From contig QANT01008901.1 in the NCBI GenBank assembly GCA_003254885.1, positions 20,493 to 84,492 of the forward strand: a stretch of 64,000 bases of DNA, read 5' to 3'. The position numbers and the translations under genes were made by a program. The stretch's first letter is position 1; each line of letters begins with the position of its first letter. A model generated the notes under the pieces. The model did no database searches and was not told where the DNA came from. It saw nothing but the letters and a program-made list of their open reading frames with translations. Shown in pieces: positions 33,545-44,698 of this stretch. The stretch is from Purshia tridentata. Its lineage: Eukaryota > Streptophyta > Magnoliopsida > Rosales > Rosaceae.

Positions 33545-34032
33545 TGTCACACCCCATAATGGGGTCTGTCACTTTGGACATGTGGCAGTACCATATTGGT
33601 CATTGACCTTGAAATGACCTCACAAAAACCTAATTAAATCAATCTAAAACCAATGATCAATGTAAGGCTCAATGAAAATGAGTATATATGTTTTTTTTTA
33701 AGTACAAAGAGTATTGCAGCTAATAAACTTCATCAACGTGATGAGGCTTAAGGTTTAGTAGTTATAAATATAGTTAACAAATACATCTTTGGTTTTTAAA
33801 AATAACAAAACCTTGCATAAACTGAAAATTAAAACATGAGCCATACTAAATTCTTAACTCACAAGTTTTACACCCAAAGCTAGAAAGATAAAATAAAAAT
33901 AGTAAGGGTATGTTACACACTCATCCATAATAAGGTCCTCTTCTTCAATTGAATATTAGGAAGTTAGGGGTGTTAAGATGTCCAAGCTAGGTGTCCTTTC
34001 CTTCCAACTTCCTTTCTCTTTTGAGTCAAACA
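33545..34032 (+). repeat. LTR-like start (TGTCACACCCC), truncated copy in unit 1
   Basis: TGTCACACCCCATAATGG at 33545 has the form of a gypsy LTR start and is repeated at 35218 in unit 2. It is cut at 34032 by the duplication junction. No protein is encoded. Confidence 0.45.
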
Positions 34033-34600
34033 ATTTTACCCATATGAGCTGTGTTTTTCCTCACTAACACTAAAAACATGATAAAAATTATTATTTCAAC
34101 TATACACCATTTTTTAATTTGATATCTCAAGTTTAAATAATTGTATTAGAATATCTCAATTACGAAATCTTGCCAACTAAGTACCTCTATTAGTCTTTTC
34201 GTAAAAAAAATCGTTAACTACTAACATGGCACACACAAACCCTACTTTGGCTTTAAAAAATAAATAAAAATAAATTAATTGCTCCATACCTAGTTCCAAC
34301 TCACCCAAAGTGTAAAACACTTGCAACCTAATACCTACCTTAACCTGGTTGAAACCCTCCATGTTTCTCTCCAACACTATCATAACCTCACCAAGCAACG
34401 TGTTGCCTGTTTTCCTGACCCAATTGGTGAGATTTGTGTGTGTCACATCAGCAATTAACATTTTTTTTAACTGAAAGACTCACGAAGGTACTTAGTTGGT
34501 GATATTTTATAATTGAGGTACTATAATGTAACTTTTTAAACTTAAGGTACCAAGTTAAACAGTAGTATATAGTAGAGGTATATAATTGTAATTAACTCCA
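34033..34600. mobile_element. long-TIR (foldback-like) element, copy 2, intact
   Basis: The left arm 34090-34230 (TATACACCATTTTTTAATTT, CTAAGTACCTCTATTAG) and the right arm 34440-34590 are inverted copies of each other of roughly 140-150 bases. The interior holds AACTCACCCAAAGTG and ACCTCACCAAGCAACG. It has no transposase. Copies or parts also lie at 23690-24000 and 30400-33065. Confidence 0.75.
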
Positions 34601-35711
34601 ATAATATTCATACAAATGTCTAGTGTTTTTTGGGTTACACATACATGTGAAAAAATGAATAAAACAACATAAAACACAAAGGTATAATCATTGAATTTAC
34701 CTAATTCTATATGTTACTATTGAATAGTTTTAAGGATAACATTATCCAGTAGAAAAGAAATAAATAAAAGAGCCATTGAGCATTCGGGCCTACACAAATA
34801 TTGAGAGGAACACTAAAAACATGGAGCATACGTTTATATCGTATATGTTTTTTTTAATATTTTAAAAAACTTTGGTGAACATTTTAAAAATCTAAAACTT
34901 TAACGTATTATTGGAATCCATTTACTGGACTGTGACAACTTGAAAATTTTTTTTGATATATTTTGGAGTTATTTGAATTATTGAGAATTTTTTGGGAATT
35001 ATTACAAATTATTCCCTTGTGTTTTCGAGTTCAAATATTCAAAGTTGGACAATGGTTGGAAAGTATTTGTCAATATGAATCCAAAGAAATTTAGTTTGTG
35101 TTAATCGGAGTTTAAAAAAATAGTATTATGATTTTTCAAAGTTGGATTTACATTATTTCAATTTTTTAGATTTAATTTTGAAGATTAGAAATTTTTAGAA
35201 AAATTATGAAAGTCAAATGTCACACCCCAAAATGTGGTCTGTCACTTTGGACATGTGGCAGTACCACATTGGTCATTAACCTTAAAATGACCTCACAAAA
35301 ACCTAATGAGATCAATTTAAAACCAATGATCAATGTAAGGCTCAATGAAAATGAGTATCTTTTTTTCTTTTTTAGTACAAAGAGTATTGCAGCCGATAAG
35401 CTTCATCAATGTGATGAGGTTTAAGGTTTAGTATTTGTAAATATAGTTAACAAATACATCTTTGGTTTTTAAAAATAACAAGACCTTGCATAAACTGAAA
35501 ATTAAAACATGAGCCATACTAAATTCTTAACTCACAAGTTTCACAACCAAAGCTAGAAAGATAAAATAAAAATAGTAAAAGGATGTTACACACCCATCCA
35601 TAACAAGGTCCTCTTCATCACTTAAATATTGGGAAGTTGGGGGTGTTAGGATGTCCAAGCTAGGTGTCCTTCTCTTCCAGCTTCCTTTCTCTTTAGAGTC
35701 AAATAATTTTA
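34033..35711. repeat. tandem duplication, unit 2 (uninterrupted)
   Basis: This is the second copy of unit 1, without the 2.1 kb insertion but with about 150 extra bases near 34618-34770. It carries the intact long-TIR element at its left side, a TTGAGAGGAACACTAAAAAC block and the TGTCACACCCC start at 35218. Confidence 0.8.
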
Positions 35712-37500
35712 CAAATCTAACTATTTTTCTAAAGTGTTCCCTCCCTCACAAACTGTGTAGGGGTGAGCATCATCAAATTCAGTTGCTCGTTTGTTCAATA
35801 GTCCAAAAAAATTGCATGCATTTAAAAATAAATTTGATACCAAACATAAGATTTAATGAAACTTTGTTCATTGCCAAATTGGCTAGAGATTATTCACACA
35901 AGCAAAAGTAATTGCTAAAAGATTCAATAATGTTTAACATGTTGTCTAAGCAAGGTTTAGCATAACCAATATAGGAAGAAACATATTAAACCAAGTCATG
36001 TATTCAGTATTCATGTTCAATAAGTAGAAACTAAATCATCAAATCATAGTTGCTTAGTAACAACAGTGACATCAACTAAATCAGATTTTATGAGATGCAT
36101 TTTGCATGATAACAATGCAATGTGTACCTTTTCTCCATGACAAAGCTTTACCAGTCAAAAGTTTACACAGTGGACTTATCACCTAATTTGTAACTATATT
36201 TATCCCTATCGCTCCCAACTCATTTATGCCAATAGTTCTAGGATCGTGAGATGTACACTAATGAAAACTTATACGATTACCCTTAACCCTCTAGCATATA
36301 CTTAAAACACATAACCTTTCTAGAGTTGTATTCATACTTTTAGGAGATTGAACCCTAAGATAAGTGAATTTACCCTTTCATCTCTAATTAAGAAGTCCAA
36401 ACACTTGAAACACATCATTGTATACATTATTAATTCAAATCACTATGACTGTCAATGTATATGCATTAGCAGCCCTATTAATAGGAAATTTGCCCCCAAT
36501 GAACCATGACTGAATCATGCACATGTATTTATGTGAAGACAATTTCATATATGCATGTTATGTTTATCAAACAAACCATAGGCTTAGTTAAAATAATGAA
36601 ATTGGGCAGACTTGTATTGTTTCCAATCTTAGTTTTGAAGCAAGGTAAACTGATTAATACACACCTTCTCAGTTTAGTTTCAAATTTTTGGTTCAGAGGC
36701 TACATTTCTAAGAATCATGCAATTCTAAACCAAAACATTTAAAACATATTAAAACTTCCAAAGTTGTTTCTATAGCAGTTTTAATTATACAATTTATTCT
36801 CAATTTATTAAGAGGTGACTTGTTAAACTCGGGTTCATGCATAAAAAAGTGCTACAGGTGCATTTTAAATTCATTCTAGATTATAACTAGTGCATTCTTT
36901 GTTTCCTTTTCAAAGCAAGTTGAAGTCATCAACATGTTCTTACATATTGAATAATAAAACACAAGGCATGTTGTCCAACAAACTCTTAAACAACACAGAC
37001 CTATTCTAGATAGCTTAGTTTCATCTTTATACTGTAAATTGTTTTCCCAACCTGGAAAAGCAAGTTGAAGTCATCAACACTCTTGCCATGTTGAATTTCT
37101 TATGCAAAGTGAGCAATTAACAATGTGATTTTCAAAGAAATACCAAAGCTATCAAAACCAGGGCAATATCTTGATGTACTAGTGCAAAGTAACTGAAGAC
37201 AAAGTCAAATAATTTGAAACTTATTCCAACTCCAAGTATGCAGCATCAAAACCAAACACAAGCATACACAGATATGTATATATTTATATATAAATATAGC
37301 AAAACCGTAGAGTTTGAGTGGACTAGTTCTCCCTACCTGAAATGAAGTCTCCTCCTTTGCTGCACTTCCAAGTAGAATAAAATCCTAACATGTAATCCTA
37401 AAATTAGTCCAAGTAAGAAAAACAAAAGGTTTTCTAGAGTTTAATGGCTTATTGGCTAAGTTAAGTAGCATCCGAATTTCCAAATCATAAAAAATTAAAA
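35218..37500 (+). other. LTR-like start and AT-rich region, no gene seen
   Basis: It begins TGTCACACCCCAAAATG. No coding frame with a recognisable protein was found up to 37500. A short word, AGCAAGTTGAAGTCATCAAC, occurs twice (36914 and 37063). The region could hold the LTR and leader of Tat element C, but no primer-binding site was identified. Confidence 0.4.
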
Positions 37501-37559
37501 CTTTCCAACCTGACAGAATATTCTAATTTTCTGACCGCATGCTTTGGCCCTGCCAAGCT

Positions 37560-39415
37560 AGCAGTGATTCTAGCGATGAGCTCTTGTGGGGTTTCTGCTA
37601 AAACACGAGCTTTCGACCGTGTTATGGGCCTGTACAGGAAGCAGATCCAAATTGAGATTTGGGGACTGCCCCCTGTAATGCCAAAGACTCGGATATTGCC
37701 TTCTGCAACATAGTTGTTTGCTTCTGAATCTTATCCCCTAATGGTGCCCTTTGATGGACTACAGTTGTTTTCTGTCTCTTCGGGGGTGGACTTTTCGAGA
37801 TTGGACCATCCACGACCCCCTTCGTCGAGCCTGAGGACACTGATTCGAGATCCTTCAGGTGAAGGTTTGCTGTAACTCTTTCTTTTTCGAAGCTAATGAG
37901 CTTCGTAGCGGGTTCTTTGGAAGTCTAAGCCTGGATCTGAGTGGACTCAGAATTTTGAGTTGTGAGGTTGGCAGGGATCTCCTCCTCCTCTCCAACGAAG
38001 GTGACCATCACAGATTCCAAACTAGTTGCTGGGATGGCAAGATAAACCAGAATTGATCCGATCATAACATAGGGGAGAGCCAGCGCCTTGGCAAAAGGTG
38101 TGGTGGTCTTGAGAGCTTGTACCACTGGTTTTGGGGTCTCAACAGCAATAGAAGCCAATATGGCCTCTATGGTCTTGGCCTGGGCCTCTCTCTTCCTTTG
38201 GGCTTTTGCAGCCCTCTTCCTTGCATTGTAGAGAGCGTTCTTGGAGGAAGCCCTCTTGGTCTGGTACTTCACCCCTTTTACAACAGCTGAGGTGGTCTTT
38301 ACTTCAGTTGTTCTTGGGATGTAGTACGAAAATGGAGTCCGGTTAAGGACAAACGTCTTGCGGTACCCTGCTCGGCTCTTGCGCCCTTCGATGAGTTGAG
38401 TTTGCGGGAGAGTGAGTCTTCTCGGAGGTTCTTTATTCCAACCTTTACCATTTCCTTTATCTGTCTTTACGAAGGTAGCCATTGACTCCTTCTTCGTAGC
38501 CGACCTCTTGTTATCAGCCCTCTTTTCTCCGAACTGCATTTTCGGAGTTGCTGTGTTCAACTTTTGGCGAGCAATTTGCCTCTCGACGTTACATGCTATT
38601 GATACTAAAGCATTAAACGTGTCAGGTTCTGCAGTTGCCACAAATGTTGCAACTTCAAGTGAGAGATTGTTCATGCACATTTGCACTGATGACAGTTTGG
38701 AAAACCTTTCTGGGCATTGCAAATTAAGGCCTCTCCATCTGGTGATGAAGTCATTTAAGCTTTCATTATCTTTCTGTTTAGCTTCCGCCAGATCAATAAT
38801 GGTAACCTTTTTCTTGGAATTGACAAATTGTGCCAAGAATGCCTTTTGCATATCATCCCACGTTTGAATTGATCCTGGCTCCAGCTGAGTGTACCAAGTG
38901 AAAGCCGACCCGCTTAGGGATTGAACGAATTGCCTAACCAGTAAGGCATCTGACTGGTAAGTTTCACCACAAGCAGAATAAAAGTGGGCTAAATGCTCGT
39001 GAGGAATGCTATTTATTCCGTCAAACTCATCGAAATTTGGCTGACGATAAGTCTTGGGAAAGGGCATGGTATCAAAGTAATATGGGTACGGTTTTCGATA
39101 CCCAAGAACGGGTTGAACCATTGACCTTTGAAACTCCTAAATTCCCTTAACTATCATTGCTTGGACTTCTAACGGAGTCATTGTCCCTGAGAAGCTTCCG
39201 TTCTCCGTTTCTTTCCTTTTCTCCTCTTCTTGTTTCTTTTTTTCATCTTCCCGTCTTCTCACCTCTTCATCTTCAAAAGTGAATTTTTGTTTCAAATTGG
39301 CCTTGGCGACCAACTCGGCCGCAAGTCGCATGACTTCCTCGTGTTGCCGTTCTTTCATGGCAATCATTTTAGCTTCTAGTCGTGCCTTCATGGCAGTCAT
39401 TTCAGCTTCAACTGA
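37560..39415 (-). pseudogene. Tat gag polyprotein, in reverse orientation to pol
   Basis: The N-terminal part from about 39415 is charged and helical (ARLEAKMIAMKERQHEEVMR; EEVRRREDEKKKQEEEKRK). After a TAG near 39138 a 398-codon frame (39121-37925) opens with MVQPVLGYRKPYPYYFDT and the retrotransposon gag domain (HEHLAHFYSACGETY, FVQSLSGSAFTWYTQL, WDDMQKAFLAQFV, FITRWRGLNLQCPERFS). A basic region follows (YNARKRAAKAQRKREAQAK), then, after a stop at 37925, a proline- and lysine-rich tail to 37622. The structural protein would form virus-like particles. The type fits the Tat pol next to it, but it is head-to-head with it. The junction lies in a small inverted repeat (TTTCAG...CTGAAA, 39399-39416). 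Two stops make it non-functional. Confidence 0.85.
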
Positions 39416-40200
39416 AATTGAAGATACATCGGTCAAGAGAATCATCCTCGATGGTGGTTCTGCTGTAAGCATTATCTCACTAAAAACATTCTGCTCCCTG
39501 GGCATGGAACCTTAACAATTGTCTCTGTCAACGATGACAATTCAGGGGTTTAATCAAGAAGGGCAAGGAGTCATGGGTACCATTGGTTTACAGTGTAAGA
39601 TGGGGGAGTTGACCTCAAGGGTGTTCTTTTATGTGATTGATGCCAAGACATCTTACAACGCTTTACTCGGATGACCGTGGCTCCATACATACAGAGTCGT
39701 CCCCTCCACACTGCATCAATGCTTTAAATTTGTGTTGAATGGGAAAGTTAAAACAGTGGTAGCCAACACCAATCCATTTGAATTTGAGGAAGTCAATTAC
39801 TCCGACGCAAAATGGTATAAGTCGCCTGGTTTTGTTGTTGTGGCGCAAGACGGCAAAGCTGCTAAAAATGTTGGATTCAAGACAGAATTAGCAAAGCAAA
39901 AGGCAGAGGCGACAAAACAACCTCAACAAGTCCGAATTAAGCTCACGGGCAAGTACCGAAAGAGTGACAAAGCTGACGAGCCAAGAACTTTAGACCCAAA
40001 AGCGTCTAAAGCGTCAAAGTCGGCCCAGGAAACATGCGAAAATTCTAAGCCAGAGGCAGCTTTCAAATATGCTATAAAGGCAAAGAGAGAACTCGGTCAA
40101 AAAGCTTTATCTCCAGTTGAAGACACAATGACGTCATTAATGACAAGCTACGCTAGACCTCTAAGGAAAATTGACCAATCAATCCCAGGGGCAGTCTAGT
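39410..40200 (+). pseudogene. element C aspartic protease and linker
   Basis: The active-site motif is intact: RIILDGGSAVSIISLKTF near 39445. A stop follows at 39513. After it the frame continues IQGFNQEGQGVMGTIGL and FFYVIDAKTSYNALLG, where a TGA at 39672-39674 interrupts the conserved L-L-G-x-P-W-L-H motif; its context (TGACC) suits decay at a methylated CpG. The 155-codon frame from 39732 is the lysine-rich linker between protease and reverse transcriptase and ends in a stop at 40199. Its first bases overlap, in antisense, the open frame of the inverted gag. Confidence 0.75.
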
Positions 40201-43200
40201 CATCTCAGTTCGGAAAAAGAAAGACCATAAGAAAAGGATAGTTTCTTACAAGGATGCATCTACGTCATCAGCACCAGTTCCACTAAAGATAAAAGTCAAA
40301 AGGCAGAAAGCAAGAAAAGATATGACTAATCTCACAGTGCAACATGTGAATGGCATGCTTCAGGTATCCTTTCCGGAACAAGAATTAGAAGACCCCGAAC
40401 AAGTGATTCTTACAAATCGCGAGAAGGACCTGTTTAGAGAGGATTCGGTAGAGCCAATTCCTTGTTCCTACGTCTTTCAGCGGCTTGCGGAAACCGAAGC
40501 TAGGCCTCGTATATCAGTCTTTCAACGTCTATAAAAGCCAAGTTCTTCACGTGCCTCAGTTTTCCAACGGCTCGGAGTGACTTCAACAACTCACCATTCA
40601 AAACCTCAAAAGGGCAGATGGAATCCAAGTAAAAAGAGGAAACTTAGGATAATGGTTAGTGAGGCGGAGAGACATGTGTATACGGATTATTCGGCCGAGG
40701 CCAATTGTGTCTCAGTTATTGATGAATCTACAAAAAGCCAAGTAGATGACACCGGTGAAAGAACGGAGGAGTTTATTGATATTGCCCAGCCGTCCCCATC
40801 TCAAATAGAGGACGAGGGTCCAACTACCGTTGACGAGCTTCAAGAAATTAACTTGGGAACAGTTGAGGAACCAAAGCCCATCTTTGTTAGTGCGCTGCTG
40901 ACACAAGAGGAGCTGCAATCTTATGAAAATGTCTTACAAGAATATCAGGACGTGTTTGCATGGGGATATCAAGATATGCCTGGTTTGGACCCAAAGGTTG
41001 CAGTTCATAAGTTGAACGTAACAAAAAAATGTCGCTATGTACAGCAGGCTCGACGCCAATTTCGACCGGAATTGGCTATTCAAATTGAAACAGAAATCGA
41101 CAAATTAAAGACTGTCAGTTTTATTCGGGAAGTCCAATACCCCACGTGGCTTGCCAGTGTTGTTCCAGTCAAGAAGAAAAACGGCCAAATACGTGTCTGT
41201 ATTGACTTCAGAGACCTCAATGACACATGCCCAAAAGATGAATTCCTGCTCCCTATTACCGAACTTTTAGTAGATGCAACTACTGGATTCAGTGCCTTGT
41301 CCTTTATGGATGGGTTTTCGGGTTACAATCAAATCAAGATGGCACCCGAAGACGAAGAGCTTACAGCATTTCGCACTCCCAAAGGAGTATTTTGTTACAC
41401 TGTAATGCCTTTTGGATTAAAAAATGCAGGAGCAACTCACCAAAGAGCCATGACAATCATTTTCGACGATATGCTCCACAACACTATTGAGTGTTACGTC
41501 GATGATTTGGTTGTTAAGACTAAAAGGAGAGAAAATCATCTAGAGGATTTAAAAAGGGTGTTTAACAGACTCCGAAAACATCAACTCAAAATGAACCCCT
41601 TGAAATGTGCGTTTGGGGTTACATCTGAAAAATTTCTAAGTTTTATCGTCAGATATCGTGGAATCGAAATTGATCCCGCTAAGATCAAGGCAATCCGAGA
41701 AATGCCTCCCCCACGTAATTTGAGGGAATTACGAGGACTACAAGGAAGGCTAGCCTACATAAGAAGGTTCATTTCAAATCTTTCCAGGAGATGCCAACCT
41801 TTCTCAAGACTTATGAAGAAGGATGTGTCGTTCATTTGGGATGAAGCATGTCAAAATGGCTTCAACGGCATTAAAGAGTACCTTTCGAAACCTCCAGTGT
41901 TAATGGCTCCAATTAAGGGAAGACCCCTAATCTTGTACATTGCAGCATTGAAACGCTCACTGGGGGCACTACTCGCTCAGAACAATGATGAAGGGAAAGA
42001 AAGTGCTCTTTATTACTTGAGTAGAACACTCGTGGGGGCAGAAAATAATTATACCCCAATTGAAAAGGTATGCTTTGCCCTGGTGTTCGCAGTACAAAAA
42101 CTACGACATTATCTTCTCTCGCATAGTGTCACTCTCATCTCAAAGGCAGACCCTCTCAAGTATCTGATGTCAAAACCAGTTCAATCGGGACGCCTTGCAA
42201 AATGGACTTTACTACTGTCAGAATTTGAGATTAAGTTTGTACCTCAAAAGGCGATAAAAGGACAGGCACTTGCAGATTTTTTAGCCGCACATCTCGTCCC
42301 AGATAATATAGAACTACCAGAAGATTTACCTGATGAAGAAGTCTTCACAGCAGAAGCTTCAACGTGGGAGCTTTATTTTGATGGGGCAGCCAGAAAAATA
42401 GGTGCAGGAGCTGGTATAGTGTTCATTACGCCATCAGGTGGTCTGATTCCGCATTCATTTTCCATTCTAGCCATATGCTCAAATAATGTGGCAGAATATG
42501 AAGCAATCATCATTGGGCTCGAAATCGCTCTTGAAATGCAAATTGACTATCTTCAAGAATTTGGCGATTCACAACTCATTGTCAAACAGTTAAATGACCA
42601 GTATGAAGTCAAAAGTGAGGTGCTACTCCCCTATCACCAAAAGGCGAAATGTTTGATATCTCGATTTCAAGATATTTGCATTAGTCATATCCCGAGATCC
42701 CAAAATGATAAGGCTGATGCATTGGCTAATTTGGCGGCATCCTTGACACTTCCTGATGAAAGAGATATACAGATTACTGTCGGAGAACGTCGACTACTAC
42801 CTCCAATGTCGAAACGCATCGAGGAAGTCAATGAAGTCAATAATGTGACCGTATTGGGAGATGAGGAAGAGGCAGATTGGCGTCAGCCTATCGTAAAATA
42901 CCTTCAACAAGGAAGTCTACCGACTGACCCGAGAAAGAAGGTTGATGTAAGACGAAGAGCTACTCGATACATTTATCAAAATGATACCCTATACAAGAGA
43001 TCTTTTGACGGAGTACTTTTGACGTGTTTATCAAAAAGTGAAGCAACTCGCGCTCTTTCTGAAACTCATGCTGGAACTTGTGGCGCTCATCAGGCTGGCC
43101 TAAAGCTCATAGCTCAATTAAAAAGATTGGGGTACTGTTGGCCAACAATGGTACAAGACGCAATAAAGTTTACAACCCCCTATAAGGCATGTCAGCTCCA

Positions 43201-43570
43201 CGGAGACTTCATACATCAACCTCCACAACCTCTCCACCCAGCAATGTTGTCATGGCCCTTCGAAACTTGGGGGCTAGATGTTATTGGCATTATAAGACCG
43301 AAGTCTTCCGGATTCCATCAATACATTTTGGCCGCAACAGATTACTTCTCCAAATGGGCTGAAGTAATTCCCCTTAAGGAAGTCAAAGCAGAGGATGTTG
43401 CAAAATTCATCAGGAACCACATAATCCACCGTTTTGGGGTTCCATCAAAAATAATTTCGGACAACGCCACATATTTCAAGTGTAAAGCTTTGGTTAAGCT
43501 ATGCGAAAAGTATAACATCCAGCATTCATTCTCTGCAAGTTATAACCCATCCTCAAATGGTCAAGCATAA
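40201..43570 (+). pseudogene. element C reverse transcriptase, dual RNase H and integrase
   Basis: A long frame (TAA at 40532, then open for 997 codons from 40577) holds reverse transcriptase (GQIRVCIDFRDLNDTCPKD at about residue 203, LSFMDGFSGYNQI, VMPFGLKNAGATHQR, YVDD at about 306), the first RNase H (ALYYLSRTLVGAE, ALADFLAAH) and the second, Tat-specific RNase H from residue 597 (ELYFDGAAR, AEYEAI, GDSQLIVKQL, NDKADALANLA), with D, E, D and D present. Integrase starts near residue 828 (ETHAGTCGAHQAG); the zinc finger keeps one Cys of the usual pair (YKACQ). The core has LDVIG and ISDNA. The frame stops at 43568-43570, at the position of the catalytic Glu. Protein-level conservation is high, so decay is recent relative to elements A and B. 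Confidence 0.9.
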
Positions 43571-44124
43571 GCTTTTAACAAGGTGCTCTGTAATATTCTG
43601 AAAAAAATGATGTCAGGAAATAAAAGAGATTGGCATGAGCGTTTCCTTGAAGCATTATGGGCCTATAGGATGACTGTTCATACATCACTGGATGCACTCC
43701 TTTCAATATGGTTTATGGCTCGGAAGCAGTTATACCTTTGGAGGTCCAACTACCATCTTTGAGGGTGGCCATTCAATTAACAAACTTGGATGAAAATGCG
43801 AAAGTCAGATTAGCAGAGTTAGAAGCACTTGATGAAAAAAGACTGGTAGTCCAACAAAAACTTGAAGTTTATCAATCTCAAGTGGTAAGCGCTCATAATA
43901 AGAAGGTAAAGTTCAGATCTTTTTCGGTGGGAGATTTGGTCTTGACTGTTCGAAGACCAATTGTTATCACTAGAAAGACCCATGAGAAATTTCAGTCAAA
44001 ATGGGAAGGACCTTACGTCGTCACTAAGACTTTTCCTAAAGGCGCTTATGAGTTATCTGACGCTGATGGCATTCGTATTTACTCTTGCCTTAATAGCAAA
44101 TTTCTCAAGAAGTTCTACACCTAA
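43571..44124 (+). pseudogene. element C integrase C-terminal part
   Basis: After the stop the same frame reads AFNKVLCNILKKMMSG and RDWHERFLEALWAYR. A shift near 43690 then leads into MVYGSEAVIPLEVQLPSLR and the C-terminal DNA-binding part (FSVGDLVLTVRRP, KWEGPYVVTKTF, GAYELSDADG), ending FLKKFYT at 44124. This is the usual Tat pol end. Confidence 0.85.
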
Positions 44125-44698
44125 GCCTGTTGGATTGAAAACCCAAAAGGGCAGTCCGAGCAAAAGTTGGCTTGATCCCTCAAAAGGGGTACGTAGGCAG
44201 TCTAGTCTCAAAACTAGATGCAGCCGCCCAAAATCCAAAAAATAAAAAAAAAGGCTCGCTAGATTGAAAACTCGAAAGGGCGGTCTAAGCAAAAATTAGA
44301 GTAAGCCCGTTGGATTGAAAAACCCGAAAGGGTGGTCCAAGCAAAAGTAAGGGTACCAAAAAAAAAAAAATGAACTACGGTTGGCTTGATCCCTCAAAAG
44401 GGATACGTAGGCAGTCTAGTCTCAAAACTAGATGCAGCCGCCCAAAATCCAAAATCATTCTTCTCCCAACAAACTAAAATGGGCGAACTACGTTTAACTT
44501 GAGCTCTTCACAGGGGTATTGATATACAATACAATTTATAAATGTGAAATAACTACTCTTTATTCAAATAATCCTTGTTTGATAAATGAGAAAGTTACAG
44601 GCGAAAATGGTAAACAAGATAGTTAGAATAAACTCAATCTAAGGGACAATGAACGAAGCTGATAGGAAATCCTACTTTCAAAGAAATGGAAAAAGTCT
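44125..44698 (+). repeat. repeat-rich spacer of element C
   Basis: A 74-base segment (TTGGCTTGATCCCTCAAAAG through GCAGCCGCCCAAAATCC) occurs at 44158-44240 and again at 44381-44456. Between and before them, three copies of a word like GTTGGATTGAAAA-CCC-AAAGGG-GGTCC-AGCAAAAGT occur at 44128, 44260 and 44308. These spacer words are characteristic of Tat elements after the pol stop. The remainder to 44698 is non-coding. Confidence 0.85.

Larger units (their letters stand above)
30400..34032. repeat. tandem duplication, unit 1 (interrupted)
   Basis: The unit runs from the CCATATAAGC start to AGTCAAACAATTTTAC. Unit 2 (34033-35711) runs from CCATATGAGC to AGTCAAATAATTTTAC, so the two abut exactly. 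Unit 1 is longer because about 2.1 kb (roughly 30862-32968), including the foldback element, was inserted. No host gene lies in it. Confidence 0.8.

Noticed and set aside
38412-38867. 151-codon plus-strand frame
   Set aside because: Shadow of the minus-strand gag.
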